A DNA stretch of 64,000 nt from the NCBI GenBank assembly GCA_022702705.1, contig CM040427.1:77739283-77803282 (forward strand), written 5' to 3'. The position numbers were made by a program, and so were the translations under genes. The notes beneath the pieces are model-generated. The model was given only the letters and a program-made list of their open reading frames with translations, was not told the origin of the DNA and did not search any database. Source of the DNA: Papilionanthe hookeriana x Papilionanthe teres (taxonomy: Eukaryota; Streptophyta; Magnoliopsida; Asparagales; Orchidaceae). Below, one piece after another: positions 10,638 through 21,661 of this stretch; within the stretch, counting starts at the first letter, position 1; every line of letters begins with the position of its first letter.

Positions 10638-12327
10638 ATCAGAAAAAGTGCTACTGCAATAAAAGAAACTCCCGAGAAAGATGTCCAACAGCCATCACAT
10701 GACAACCGCGAAACCGTCTGGAAGAGACCCCTCGAGGATGTTATAGGAAAGCTAAGGACGGATATCCGACGGTTGGCGAAAGAAAGAGGAGAAAAGTTGG
10801 AAAATGAAGAAGATTCATTAGAGTTCATGGATGAAGAATATGTTGAGATCAATATGGTTGAGACACGAGCATCATCAGCTTCGCAAGGAGCTCCGGCAAC
10901 TGCGAAAAGAGTTGAACCGGAAGTGATGAGAGCACAGCTTTGGGAAAGAGATGACACAATTTCCCAGATGGCAAAGAGGATGGAAGAGATGGCTGCTGCT
11001 TTAGCCACTCTCCAGAGTCAGGTACAACCTCAGAAAGAAACATCCCCACAGATCATCCATATTGCAGATGGAGGAAAAGAGATCATATTTGTTAACGGAG
11101 ATGAGCCACCAAAGAAGGATTCTACACAGAGTATGATTCCCGAAAAAGACATCAAAAACATGGTAGAACAGCAGGTAAGAGAAGCCTTAGCACAGTCTAA
11201 GAGCGAAGCTTCTATTCAGACAGGTAGACCTTACCCTGAAGAATTTGATGCGGTCCAATACCCAAAAGGCTTCGTACCACCTCTCGTTCAAGACTTTCGA
11301 TGGAACGGGAAACCCCGGCGAGCATGTCGCACATTTTCGTGCTAGTTGCTCGCAATGCGGTGGGAGCGATACTTTACTCTTTCGACAGTTTGTCAGCAGC
11401 CTGTCAGGGATTGCCTTCGACTGGTACGCAGAATTGCCAAATGATTCAGTTAAGACCTTTGTAGAATTGGAAAACCTCTTCGTTAAGCAGTTTGTTGGGG
11501 CTCGGCCCACATCATCATCGGTGATCTAGTGGTGGAGCACCACAAAACTGAACAAGACTTTAGTGGATTACATACTTCGATGGAGAAACTTAAGCATGAA
11601 GTGTGAACCACAGCTTCAAGAATAGCATGCAGTCGGCATCTTTCTTAAGAGTATCCATGGCCCGATAGCACTTCTCCTTAAAGGGTTTACAATCAAGACT
11701 TTCACGAAGTTGCTTAGCAAGGTCGGGAGCTTGCAAGAAGAGGCAAAGCAGTTAAGTTTTGTGGACAAGAACGATAAGCAGAAGCTTGTAAAAGCATTTG
11801 AAAAGAAATCTAGAATCGTCGCGGCAGTATATAAGGGCAAGTAGCATGTTCAGATACAGCCAGAGCGGCCACATCCTAGTTATCAACCACCGCAACAGAC
11901 ATACCAACAATCGCAACAAATCTATCAGCAACCTCAGCAGGGTTATCAACAGCCTCGACCAGGCTATCAGTCGCCTCAGCATTATGAACAATCGCCTCGT
12001 CCACAGCGTACCCCGAAAGATTTTCTGAATAAGGAATATCCATTCAAAACTTAAGCAGTAGCGAAGATGTTTCGCAATTTAATGAAAACACCAGATTTTC
12101 AGCTACCAGAGCCCAAGAGGCCAGAAGAAGTCAACAAGAAAGATCATCTAAATTATTGCCCCTACCACTGGATGCTCGGGCACAAGATAGAGGATTGCAT
12201 CACTTTCAAGAGTTGGCTTGATGACAATCTCCGGAAAGGGAACATAACGATCCCGAAAGAATACATGAAGGAACCCAAAAAGGAGGTTCCGTTAATGTTA
12301 TCTCGGCGGATCCTATTGTTCCGATAA
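10638..12327 (+). pseudogene. gag: gag of Tat-lineage element (broken)
   Basis: Encodes the capsid/nucleocapsid precursor of the particle. An open frame runs from 10638 without an early ATG (the first in-frame ATG is 10827) to 11345. A frameshift near 11280 moves the capsid region to another frame ending at 11528; it holds FKTFDGTGNPGEHVAHF and an FDWYAELP motif, typical of the Retrotrans_gag family. Several stops follow. A Q/P/Y-rich linker lies at about 11850-12010. Then comes a zinc-knuckle-like CPYHWMLGHKIEDC at about 12151-12195. The ORF begins only 40 bp after the LTR end, so the usual leader and primer site seem missing. The family call is secure and the copy is non-functional. Confidence 0.88.
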
Positions 12328-13318
12328 ACCCGTATACGACCGATGATGGATGGAGTACCGTCTGGATAAAATATTCAAAGAAAATCTTGGATCACATCCA
12401 GAACGCTTCGGTGCGCACTTCAACTCAAAGTTTGAAACCTGCCGAGTCGGTCCTATCGCTTGCAATCGAAGAACCGCCCCAGAAGGAGGAGAAAATTGTG
12501 GAAGAGAAGAAAATTGAGGCTCCGAAGGGTAGACTAGGGGCTGCTTATCCTAGGATGGTTGTTTCCGATTCGAGGGAGAAATCCGTCGAACTTCTGACTC
12601 TGTATGATTATTTGCTCGCCCCGGCGGGATCTTATAATGAAAAGAGTTATGGCGTTGGCTACGTTTTGACTGTTTCTAACGATTACGTAACTAGCGACAA
12701 CCGACTTAATCCGGATCTCGATTCCAATATAAATAATGATTCTCAAATCATACGCGACCTCGATGACCACGACGAAGAAGATGTTCACAAAGGAGGCTAC
12801 GAAAGCTCAACAAGCAACGAGTCCATTTGTTAATTTCGAGGAGCTCCAATTGCGATAGAATTAGAGTTATTGGATTCTGAAGCAACTCCAGAAGAGCCAG
12901 TCGTTCCAATTCAAGGGAAACATCGGCGGATCCGGCACCGGACTCGGAACAAGTAGCTCGAAGTCAACCTAAGAAGCAGAAAAGTTCTACCTCCGAGAAT
13001 GGGTCCAAAGGATAAAGGAAAGCAGGTGGTTGCTCAGGAGGAGCCAACCCCAGCAGAGGAATTGCTCATTCGAGAAGAAACCGAGGAACATTGTAATAAA
13101 GTGGATTATATCGTGCTAGGCCATCTTAGGAAGCTACTAGCCAAACTAAGCATATACGACGCTCGATCTCGTCGAAGGAGATGAGGAAGCCACGATCGAG
13201 GCTCTACTTGATCCGAGAGATTTGTTTAGCTCAAATGGCCGGTAATTCCTTCGACGAGGTTTGCTAGTTAAAAGAACGACGAGGTGTTACCTTCACGGAC
13301 AATGATCTACTGCGGGAA
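12328..13318 (+). pseudogene. gag-protease linker of Tat element
   Basis: A long linker between the zinc knuckle and protease. Readable stretches include an acidic frame at 12387-12833 and an unassigned one at 12999-13184, which contains HLRKLLAKLSIYDA, a motif usual just before protease in this lineage. Stops and frame changes occur at about 12327, 12833 and 13184. No catalytic role is expected. Confidence 0.6.
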
Positions 13319-13824
13319 CAGTTGCTCACAACCGATCGTTGTACATTTCGATCACTATTGGAAAGTTTACGCTCTCCAGGGTGTTGGTTGATCCAGGAGC
13401 ATCAATCAACATAATGAATCTTCGGACACTAGCATATTTGGAAATTGATGCTCGTGAGCTTGAAGCAGACAAGATGTTATTGAGAGGCTTCAATCAGAAA
13501 GGAGAAAGAGCTCTTGGATCGATAACACTAATAATGAAAACCGGTGACTTAGTAAAGACAACCGAAAAATTTCATATAATTGATTCTGAGACATCGTTCA
13601 ATGCTCTACTGGGTCGGTCATGGATCCATGAGAGCCAGATGGTACCGTCGTCTCTGCACCAGTGCATAAAGTATTACGAAGGAGGAGAAAAATGTATCAA
13701 AGGTGACTTGCAACCATTCTTCATACACGAAATTGGAATTCATGAAGATGTAGCCTATTACGTGCCTCCGAAGAAAACAATCTTCTCCAGAAATGTCATA
13801 CCAAATGAAGCAAAAGAAGTATAA
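13319..13824 (+). pseudogene. pro: Aspartic protease domain, Tat pol
   Basis: Retropepsin that would mature Gag-Pol. The active-site motif LVDPGASINIM has its Asp codon at 13390, and the C-terminal ALLGRSWIHE follows at about 13600, as usual for the family. A frameshift at about 13338 separates it from the linker. From here on the pol frame stays the same to 18003, interrupted only by stop codons, the first being TAA at 13822. Confidence 0.88.
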
Positions 13825-14676
13825 GACAATGAAGAGCCTGGAATTCTAGTCCAACAGTTACTCACCACTCCCTTACGGCGAGATGGTGAAGGTTTGTCCA
13901 GAACTCTCACCCGAGGTAGAGGCCGGGGACGAGGTCGAGGAAGAGACGTTGGAACAGTTGGACAGAAGATACCAGTCATCGACGTTGATTGGGAGAACAG
14001 TTCCGAGGAAAAAGAAATCAAGAAAGAAGCAGCGGCGATAAGTCAGAAGAAACCCCAGTTCAAGATCTCTCTCGAAGATGAAAAGAATGAAGAATATAAA
14101 TCAATGTATGAGAAGATTAACCATCATGTACATACTATGACCCTGACCCCGATCCACCCTAATAAGGTCGAGGGTATGGTGGTCAAAGAAGTTCATGGTG
14201 GTGGTACTAAACCAATCAAGTTTTACCGTGGTGCTTCTTCTTCCAAAACTGAAAATGATGTACAAATTGAAGATGTTGCTTCATCTGAACTAATGGAACT
14301 ACCTTTTGAGTGGTACTCTCCCAGTGTTCAAAATTTAATTCAACGTGGTATCTTACCTCGAAGATGGACAAAAGGTCAATCACAACACTTTGAAAAATTA
14401 TGGAATAATGCCAGTCGGCCTCCCAATTCAAAACATGGTCTCGGATTCGGCACGGTAGGATCAGTTGACGATACGAGATTTTTCTTGGTTGTCACTTGCG
14501 AGCCTAATGAAGACTGCTTGGAAGCTTCAGAAGATCTCAAAGATCTACCAATTGGAGATGCTCCGCCAGAATTCAAAGAAGAAATTAAATCTACAATAGA
14601 CTAGTTAATGGAAATTAACTTAGGTACTAGTGGAGAGCCTAGGCCGACCTTTGTAAGCTCTTTACTCAATAAATAA
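13825..14676 (+). pseudogene. Protease-RT spacer region of Tat pol
   Basis: In frame with protease and RT. It has an RG-repeat stretch (RGRGRGRGRD, about 13912-13947), an acidic/lysine-rich part, and the segment LPFEWYSPSVQNLIQRGILP (about 14298-14357), a type of connector often found between protease and RT in Tat elements. The stops are TAG 14602 and TAA 14674. I assign no enzymatic function. Ogre-type relatives carry an intron between protease and RT, but I see no clear one here. Confidence 0.6.
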
Positions 14677-16080
14677 GACTCTGAAAACATAATCAAGCTA
14701 TTAATGGAGTTCAAGGACTATTTTGCTTGGAGTTATGATGAAATGCTAGGATTAGCTCCAGAGGTTGCAGTTCACAGGCTAGGAGTGGATCACACTGCTG
14801 TTCCAGTCAGACAAGCTCCGAGAAGAATGCATCTAGAGATTGAACAACAAGTAATAGCTGAAGTTAAGAAGCTAATAGACGCTAAATTTGTCCATGAAGA
14901 GCAATACCCAACTTGTTTATCCAATGTGGTACCAGTCAGAAAGAAGAATGGTCATATCAGAATCTGCGTGGATTTCAGAGATTTGAATAAAGCATGTCCA
15001 AAGGATGAATTCCCTCTACCAATTCCAGAACTGATGATCGACATCGCTTCAACACATGAAATCTTTTCTTTCATGGATGGATCTTCGGGATAAAACCAGA
15101 TAAAGATGGCACCGATAGATGAAAAGCTCACAGCCTTCAGAACGCCAATTGGAGTGTACTGCTACACAGTGATGCCATTTGGATTGAAGAAAGCAGGAGC
15201 AACCTACCAAAGAGCAATGACGAGGATTTTTGATGATCTCATTCACAACCAAGTCGAGTGCTACATGGATGATGCAGTCATCAAAAGCAAATTAAAAGAA
15301 GATCATTTGTATGATTTGAGAATTGTTTTCGAGCGGTTAAGACTATATAACCTTAAGATGAATCCCCTGAAATGCGCCTTCGGCGTCACCTCTGGGAAAT
15401 TCTTAGGACTTGTCGTCTCACATCGTGTAATTGAAATCGACCTGGAGAAGATTAAAGCTATCTTAAAAATGCCACCTCCTAAAACCATGAAACAACTACG
15501 GTCCTTTCAAGGGAAATTGGCATATCTTCGACACTTTATCTTGAATTTGTCAGGAAGGTGTCAGCTGTTTTCTGCTTTAGTTAAGAAGGATGCGAAGTTT
15601 ACTTGGTACTCCAAATGTCAACATGCTTTCGATGACATCAAACAGTATTTAATGACACCTCCTGTTTTAGCTGCCCCAGTCTCGGGACGACCGTTGATAC
15701 TTTATACCGCAGCTCTAGACGACTCTCTCGGAGCACTGCTAGCCCAGATCAATGATGAGGGAAAAGAAAATGCGCTCTATTACCTAAGTCGTCGTCTAAT
15801 TCTGACAGAAGTAAAGTATCCTCCTATTGAGAAGCACTGTTTGGCCCTGATCTTCGCCGCACAGAAGCTCAGGCACTACATGCTTTCTCATAAGGTCAAC
15901 CTTATTTCGAAGTTTAATCCGTTACAATATTTGATGACCCGTCCGGCACTTTCTAGCAGACTTGCCAGGTGGTCAATGATACTATTGCAATTCGATATAA
16001 TTTTTGTTCCTCTTCGTGCCGTAAAGGGACAAGTCCTAGCAGACCTCCTCGCAGCACACCCTTTACCGGCAGAATCGCCT
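14677..16080 (+). pseudogene. Reverse transcriptase and first RNase H, Tat pol
   Basis: Copies element RNA into DNA. RT begins with MEFKDYFAWSYDEM (14704) and contains RICVDFRDLNKACPKD (about 14960) and the catalytic YMDD at 15262-15273. One stop (TAA 15091) lies in a site usually filled by Tyr (SSGYNQ). The thumb/connection and the gypsy RNase H domain follow (about 15700-16060, with SRRLILTEVKYPPIEK and a C-terminal ADLLAAHPLP). All are in one frame with no indel. RT sequence and domain order place it in the Tat branch. Confidence 0.92.
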
Positions 16081-16593
16081 CTCAACGATGACTTGACAGA
16101 GATAATGAGCCTAGAAGACCCCGATGATCAGCTTTGGGAACTGTACTTCGAAGGAGCATCTTCAGCACAGAAAGATAAAGAATCGCAAATGATAGTGCCC
16201 GGTAAGGCAGGAATCAGACTAATCATCATAACACCGGAGCGGGGGATGTTAAGGTATTCCTATCACTTAACAGAAACGTGTACGAATAATGAGGCAGAAT
16301 ACGAAGCCCTCATAACAGGATTGGAATTAACCATTCAGATGGGGATAATGGATATCAACATCTATGGGGATTTTCAGTTGGTAATTCAACAGGTCGCAGG
16401 ACAATACAGAATTCTAAAGCCAAGACTCGAGCAGTACTTTCAATACGCCATGAAACTGTTGGAGCAAATTCCAAATGTAACGATCTACAAGATTCCCAGG
16501 AGAGAAAATACTCTTGCAGATGCGTTAGCCCGCCTTGCAAAAGAGTTTGCCTGCTTACAGGATGAGTCAGTTGAAATGTCAGTTCAGGGATGA
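16081..16593 (+). pseudogene. Second (archaeal-type) RNase H domain, aRNH
   Basis: A second RNase H following the gypsy one is the hallmark of the Tat lineage. It starts WELYFEGASSAQ at about 16135, has NNEAEYEALITGLELT at about 16287 and ENTLADALARLAKEF at about 16503. The first acidic catalytic residue, usually Asp in the FDGAS motif, is Glu here. The frame ends with TGA at 16591, probably a decayed Arg codon, and continues into integrase. Confidence 0.85.
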
Positions 16594-18003
16594 CAGGTTC
16601 TCTCACAGCTCGACATGGATACAATACACAAATCAGAAAAAGCAGAAGAAACAATTGCAGCAGTAACAGAAAATACAGAAGATTGGCGGCAGCCATTAAA
16701 AGACTTCTTGTAAACAGGAAACCTACCAGACGATAAGTTGATAGCCCATCAAATCAAGAAAAGAACTTTGTCTTACGCATTAATAAACAACACGTTATAC
16801 TGAAGGTCTTTTGATCAGATGTGGCTAAGATGTCTGAGCGAGTCTGAGGCTCGTGAAATTGTCAAAGAAGTACACTCAGGTCTCTGTGGCACTCATCAAT
16901 CGGGCCCGAAGATGAAAATGAAAATTAAAAGACTAGGGTACTACTGGCCCTCGATGATGACCGATTGCATGAAGGTCGCCAAGAGTTGTCACCAATGCTA
17001 AGTGCATGGAGTGGTTCTACATCAACCTCCAAATGTGCTACATCCGACAATCGCGTCGTAGCTGTTCGAATGTTGGGGCACAGATATCGTGGGTCTGATA
17101 GATCCTCCTTCTTCAAGAGGACATCGCTTCATTCTTGCAGCTACAGATTACTTTTCCAAGTGGGCAGAAACAGTACCGCTCAGAGAAGTGAAGGCACAGC
17201 ACGTGCTACAGTTCTTCAAGAATCAAGTCGTCTACCGTTTCGGAGTACCACGCAGAATCATCTCAGATAATGGGTCCGCGTTCAGAAGTACAAGGATCAA
17301 AAATTTTTTCAGAAGGCACGAGATCGACTGACGTTATTCGACAATCTACTACCCAAGAGCGAACGGTTTGGCCGAAGATTTTAATAAAACTCTCGTCCAA
17401 ATTATAAAGAAAACTTTGGACGACAACAAAAGAATCTGGCACGAGAAGTTGTTAGAAGCCTTATGGGCCCACAGGACGACTTTCAGGACTCCTACCCAGT
17501 CTACGCCTTACGCTTTAGTGTACGGGTCTGAGGCCGTCTTACCTTTGGAAGTACAGCTTCCGCCACTCAGAATTGCAGTTGCAGAAAAGATCACTACAGA
17601 AGAAAATGCTAAATTACGATTGGAAGAATTGGAAAACTTGGAAGGAAAAAGACTTTCAGCACAGCAGAATCTCGAATTGTATCAAGCTAAGATGATCCAG
17701 GCCTACGATAAACTAGTCTGTCCAAGGACATTTATAGTCGGTGACTTGGTCCTAGTTCTCAGAAGACCTATTCTTGCACACCGCAAGATAGGAGGTAAAT
17801 TTGAACCAACATGGGAAGGGCCATTCGTGGTCGAGACGAGTCTACTCGGGAGGTTCCTACAAGCCGGTGAATTGCCGTGGAGAACGACCTATGCTTCCAA
17901 TCAATGGACGATATTTGAAGAAGTATTACGCAACCTGATGTTTCGAAGGTTGAACTTTAAAAATGAGGTCTCATTTGCGACTGGGTCCGAACCCAAAACA
18001 TAA
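16594..18003 (+). pseudogene. Integrase, Tat pol
   Basis: Inserts the cDNA into the genome. The zinc-binding N-terminal domain (HSGLCGTHQSG... CHQC, about 16876-16998) is followed by the DD35E core, with Asp codons at 17146 and 17266 and Glu at 17374, spaced exactly as expected. The C-terminal domain has a WEGPF motif (about 17812). In-frame stops are TAA 16711, TGA 16801, TAA 16999, TAG 17059 and TGA 17329; no frameshift is seen. The natural stop is TAA 18001. Confidence 0.92.
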
Positions 18004-18251
18004 AAAAAATGGATGATAAAAAGAAAATCATTAACAAAAATGTGTTAAAAAAGAAAAAAATGTGTGAAATTGTAATAATAAAATGTCAATCTTTCCTTTT
18101 AAATCAATTCATTCCTGATTTTTCCCTCATCTCTTCCTACTTTCTTTAAAAATTAAAAGATATAAATAAGTTTTTTTATTAATAAATGTTTTTCTTATTG
18201 TTCTTGTTCTTAATACAGCCCCTGATCCTTTCCTTATTTTTTCACAGGGAA
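18004..18251 (+). other. pol-ORF3 spacer with pyrimidine tract and splice acceptor
   Basis: An AT-rich spacer after the pol stop. It becomes pyrimidine-rich (ttcttgttcttaatacag, then ccttattttttcacag) and ends in CACAG at 18243-18247, 4 bases before ATG 18252. ORF3 copy A has the same acceptor-then-ATG layout, so ORF3 is probably translated from a spliced RNA. No donor was located. Confidence 0.5.
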
Positions 18252-18901
18252 ATGTCGAACGGGCGGCTGCTTCTGAACTTTAGAAATGGCATGAGTCTAG
18301 CACTTGATGAAAAGAGGGTGAGGGATGGAGGCTTGATCGAGATTGACTCTGACTTCACACCAGCCGGGCTACAATATGAAGAAAATGATTGGATTCCAAT
18401 TGATCGGGAAGAGTTCCATAGCCAGACAATGATGAAAGTGGGTGGCCCAAGTCAGCAGTCCGCCAGCAAGAAGAGAAAAGCAAATGCCGCTCATGCAACA
18501 GGAGAAGATAAGAAAGTTAAGTCTGTTGTTGCTACGGCGAGGGCGAGCTTGTCGGCACCATGCCCGCAGAAGTCCAAAGGGTAGGGAGAGCTACTCTCAC
18601 TGCCACCCAGCGGAGGAACAAGAATCACCGCATTCGCAAGATGTTAACCAAGTTAGCAACAGATCAACATGAAGATACAGTTGCTACCGTCAATACAAAT
18701 ACTCCGAAGAAATTGGTTCATCAGGAACCAGAAAGGAGGAGATCAACTCCAAGTAAAGCAGAACAGATAAAGGAAATTCCAAGAAGAGCAGAAATAGCAT
18801 CAGCGCCTCGACGCCAAGTAGATGCACCAGTTCTGAAGAGTCTTGTTGTGAAAGCAACCCCGGAGGATGTCCCGACAAAGACTATCCCCGAGGAGCCATG
18901 A
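18252..18901 (+). pseudogene. ORF3 copy B: downstream ORF of the Tat element
   Basis: Starts ATG 18252 (MSNGRLLLNFRNG) and reads 110 codons to a stop at 18582. A frameshift at about 18560-18580 continues it in the frame ending at 18901. An N-terminal folded-looking part is followed by a long basic, Ser/Thr/Pro-rich part (KKRKANA; TATQRRNKNHRIRKM; PERRRSTPSKAEQ). The resemblance to copy A at 2030 at both ends of the alignment shows a shared lineage-specific gene. I do not recognise the family. It is not obviously an envelope protein, since no signal peptide or transmembrane segment is seen after the ATG. Confidence 0.6.
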
Positions 18902-19269
18902 CATGCATGTCATACGAATATAAGTCCTAATTAACTAAATTGGCAGGATTACAACATTAAATAAACTCTCAAATTGAAGCTAAACAAATAGGATAGTTGG
19001 GAAGTCATCGAGACTTGTCTCGAATCTGTGACATCTCCTACTTCTCTTCCATTGGACTCTTAAAATAACTGTTCCAAATTTGATCCATTCCCAATTGAAA
19101 TTTCCAAAATCTAATTGTTTGAAAACCTTAAACTTTGAAATTCTTGAGAGCAAAACCACTGATCATTATCGAGAGTTTTCTTAAATGATTCCCATCATTT
19201 AAGATGTAATTAACTATAGGGGCTTGCCCTTATAGGGAACTTTAAGAACCCAAGTAATATAAATATAAA

Positions 19270-19299
19270 CCCTGCTTAATTCATTTATATTAAGCAGGG
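19270..19299 (+). other. Conserved LTR hairpin 1 (copy 2)
   Basis: CCCTGCTTAAT pairs perfectly with ATTAAGCAGGG around TCATTTAT. Against copy 1 both arms have changed together, since the CG pair step is lost on both sides. Confidence 0.6.
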
Positions 19300-19380
19300 G
19301 AACTTGTCGGCTTATAAAATTGGTTCGTAGAACAAACAGATGTCACAAATCCTCTAGTTTATTTAATCGAGCCCCATCAT

Positions 19381-19420
19381 CAAACAGTGTGTCTATTCCT
19401 CGGAATAGATACACGGTTTG
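19381..19420 (+). other. Conserved LTR hairpin 2 (copy 2)
   Basis: The arms CAAACAGTGTGTCTATTC and GAATAGATACACGGTTTG pair at 17 of 18 positions, including one G-T wobble, around a CTCG loop. Confidence 0.6.
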
Positions 19421-19631
19421 TGATGTGGTGCTCATTTATATAAACTATTTGGGATGTGAGATCGGTTTGATTTCATATCTTAAAATTTTCAAACTTAAAA
19501 TTATTTTCAAAATCAAATACTCCTTTCTAAATTATATATATAAATATTATTAAATTTAAAATTTAAAATTTGCCGACAATTTCTGTAGGCGACCCTTTTT
19601 TTCAAAACACAAACCTAAAAATATGCCGACA

Positions 19632-19822
19632 GCTTCAAATTTCTCACTTCTAGCATCTCGTTCTGGGAGTGGGTGATGTAGCCCTACATGCTCTCATTCT
19701 CTCCCTGCTTGATGTTAAGAGAGGTGTCTGAGTATTTCCATGGTTTAAGCATGTTTGAGAAGTGTGAAATAAAGATTCTTTCAAACTCATGGTAGTTTGG
19801 GATGGTTTCAGTCATTAGTCCG
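19632..19822 (-). pseudogene. gag: Antisense gag fragment of another gypsy element
   Basis: On the minus strand a 62-codon frame with one stop reads like part of a Retrotrans_gag domain: FERIFISHFSNMLKPWKY, then LNIKQGENESM and a stop, then GYITHSQNEMLEV. It lies between the Tat LTR remnant and the outer Athila LTR, so it is presumably older target DNA into which Athila jumped. The lineage cannot be told from so short a piece. Confidence 0.6.
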
Positions 19823-20755
19823 TGATACACCTAAAATATATAGTATTTTTATATACATTTTTATACCTATTTTTGATGATATTGAACTTTAATGGAAGGT
19901 ATTTTATATGTTTTTATTGCAGGTATGATTAAATGGAGAAATGTGATGAAAGGAGTGAAAAAGGACCAAATTTAGAGCAAAATGAAGAAAGGTGCAAAAT
20001 TAATCTGTGGCAGCTAAGCGCCTAGACCCACGATTACGTGTCAGAGCTTCGTGGCTATGCACCCACACCTCGAGCTTACACGCCAGAAGCCTCGCGGCTA
20101 AGTGTTGTGACCTCACGCTAACATGCGGCAGTTACTTTAGAGAAGTTATTAATTTTTGGCGTCATTTTGAAGGGGTGTTTGAGACATCACTTGGTACAAA
20201 CGTGGGTAACTTCCTATTGGCGCCAAAATTAAATTAAATTACTATTGAATTGATACATCTCTTGGAGAATTCGTTGAATCTGGATACAATTTGAAGAGAC
20301 ACAAAGGCACCTGTTGGAAAATTATAAAAAGAAGACTTAAAATTCAGAAAATGTTTGTTGTTGGAGAGTGTGTAGTTTATGTTTATTGTGTAGGAGAGCT
20401 TTTAGTAACACTCCACTCCACTTCACCATTTCTACTTACTTTAATACAGTTTGTATTAGGATTAGAAGAGAGATTTAGAATCCTAAGAGTTGGGCGCCAC
20501 CCTCTAAGGAGTATTGTAAGGAAAAGCAAAGTTTTCAAAGGAACTTCTAGAGTTTGGAAGAGAGGATTTACATATAAGTATTTATCTTTGTTATTACATT
20601 TAGTTTTTAATTAGGACTTCTTGTGTTTTCACTTTGATTTCTACTTTTAAAACAATTTGTGATTGTATTTTCTCCCTGAATTCTGAGTTGTTTTGTTTAT
20701 CTTTTTCCTTAAAATGATGAAGTAATAAGGTTATGGAAAGATGTTGTAGAGAAAG
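19823..20755 (+). repeat. Outer Athila 5' LTR, 3'-truncated
   Basis: Collinear with 37249-38180, including the GC-richer segment with 'cgcgcttacacgccagaagcc'-type words and the TTAAAATGATGAAGTAAT block at its end. After about 20755 the similarity stops and protease-upstream coding sequence follows directly. Compared with the 3' LTR about 0.85 kb is missing. Confidence 0.8.
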
Positions 20756-21661
20756 AAGAGATTGCGGAACCAAAAGAGGACACTCAGAAAGGTTTGGAAA
20801 GACCTATTTCACCACCAAAAATTTATTTAGAAAATCCACCACCACCATTTCCTCAGAGACTTCGACAACAAATATTGGATAAGTAATTTTCAAAATTCTT
20901 GGAAATTTTTAAGAAACATACAATAAATGTTCCATTTTCTAAAGCCTTAGAACAAATGACATTATCTATATTATGGAAAAGCTTTATGTGATTTAGGTGC
21001 AAGCATTAACCTTATGTCATTATCTTTATTTAAAAGACTGGGATTATGAGAAATAGCCCCGACTATTGTAACTCTATAGTTAGCAGATCGTTCTATAACG
21101 TATCCTAAAGGACTTATAGAAGATGTTTTAGTAAAAGTAGATCAATTTATTTTTCCTGTTAATTTTATTGGGCTAGATATGGAGGAAGATAAAGAGATAC
21201 CTACTATTTTGGGGAGACCTTTCCTAGCTACAGGAAGAACAATGATAGATGTGTAGAAAGGGGAATTAAATATGTGCATCAATGATCAAACTGTTACATT
21301 TAATATTTTAAAATCAATGAAATATCCTACAAAAGGTAAAGATGATGAATGTTTCACGATGAATGTAATGAGATATCTGAGTGAATTCCATTTTAAAGCA
21401 ACTTATGAAGAGAAATTTAAAAGTGAAAAGTTGAAACACGAGCAAGAAGTGGAAGTACAATACTGTGATGATTTTAATGTGGAAGATTTAAATTATATTC
21501 AAGAAAATATTGACATTTTTAACATGAGAAAGAAAGAAGAATCCTTTTGTCCATCAATTGAAAAACCACCTGAAATTGAATTGAGGTTACTTCCTAAACA
21601 TTTAAAATATGCCTTTTTAGGTGATTCCTCAACTTTGTCAGTTATAATTTCCTCAAAATAA
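20756..21661 (+). pseudogene. pro: Athila protease region (outer element)
   Basis: A pre-protease segment (PFPQRLRQQILDK, FSKFLEIFKKHTINVPFSKAL) is fused after an internal deletion to the protease core CDLGASINLM, with the active-site Asp codon at 20990. ADRSITYPKGLIEDVLVKVD and ILGRPFLATGRTMIDV follow, then the open frame 21272-21661. Multiple stops (for example 20884 and 21049) make it inactive. Motifs are typical of Athila. Confidence 0.85.

Larger units (their letters stand above)
18910..19631 (+). repeat. 3' remnant of Tat LTR
   Basis: From 'tcatacgaatataagtcc' onward it matches 9880-10598 closely to the shared end GCCGACA. The first ~6.9 kb of this LTR and the polypurine tract are missing; the join falls just after ORF3. 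It is probably the 3' LTR of the element above, internally deleted. The five bases after it (GCTTC) do not match the bases before 3019. Confidence 0.85.

Noticed and set aside
10625..11008. 127-codon minus-strand ORF
   Set aside because: Antisense shadow of the Tat gag N-terminal frame.
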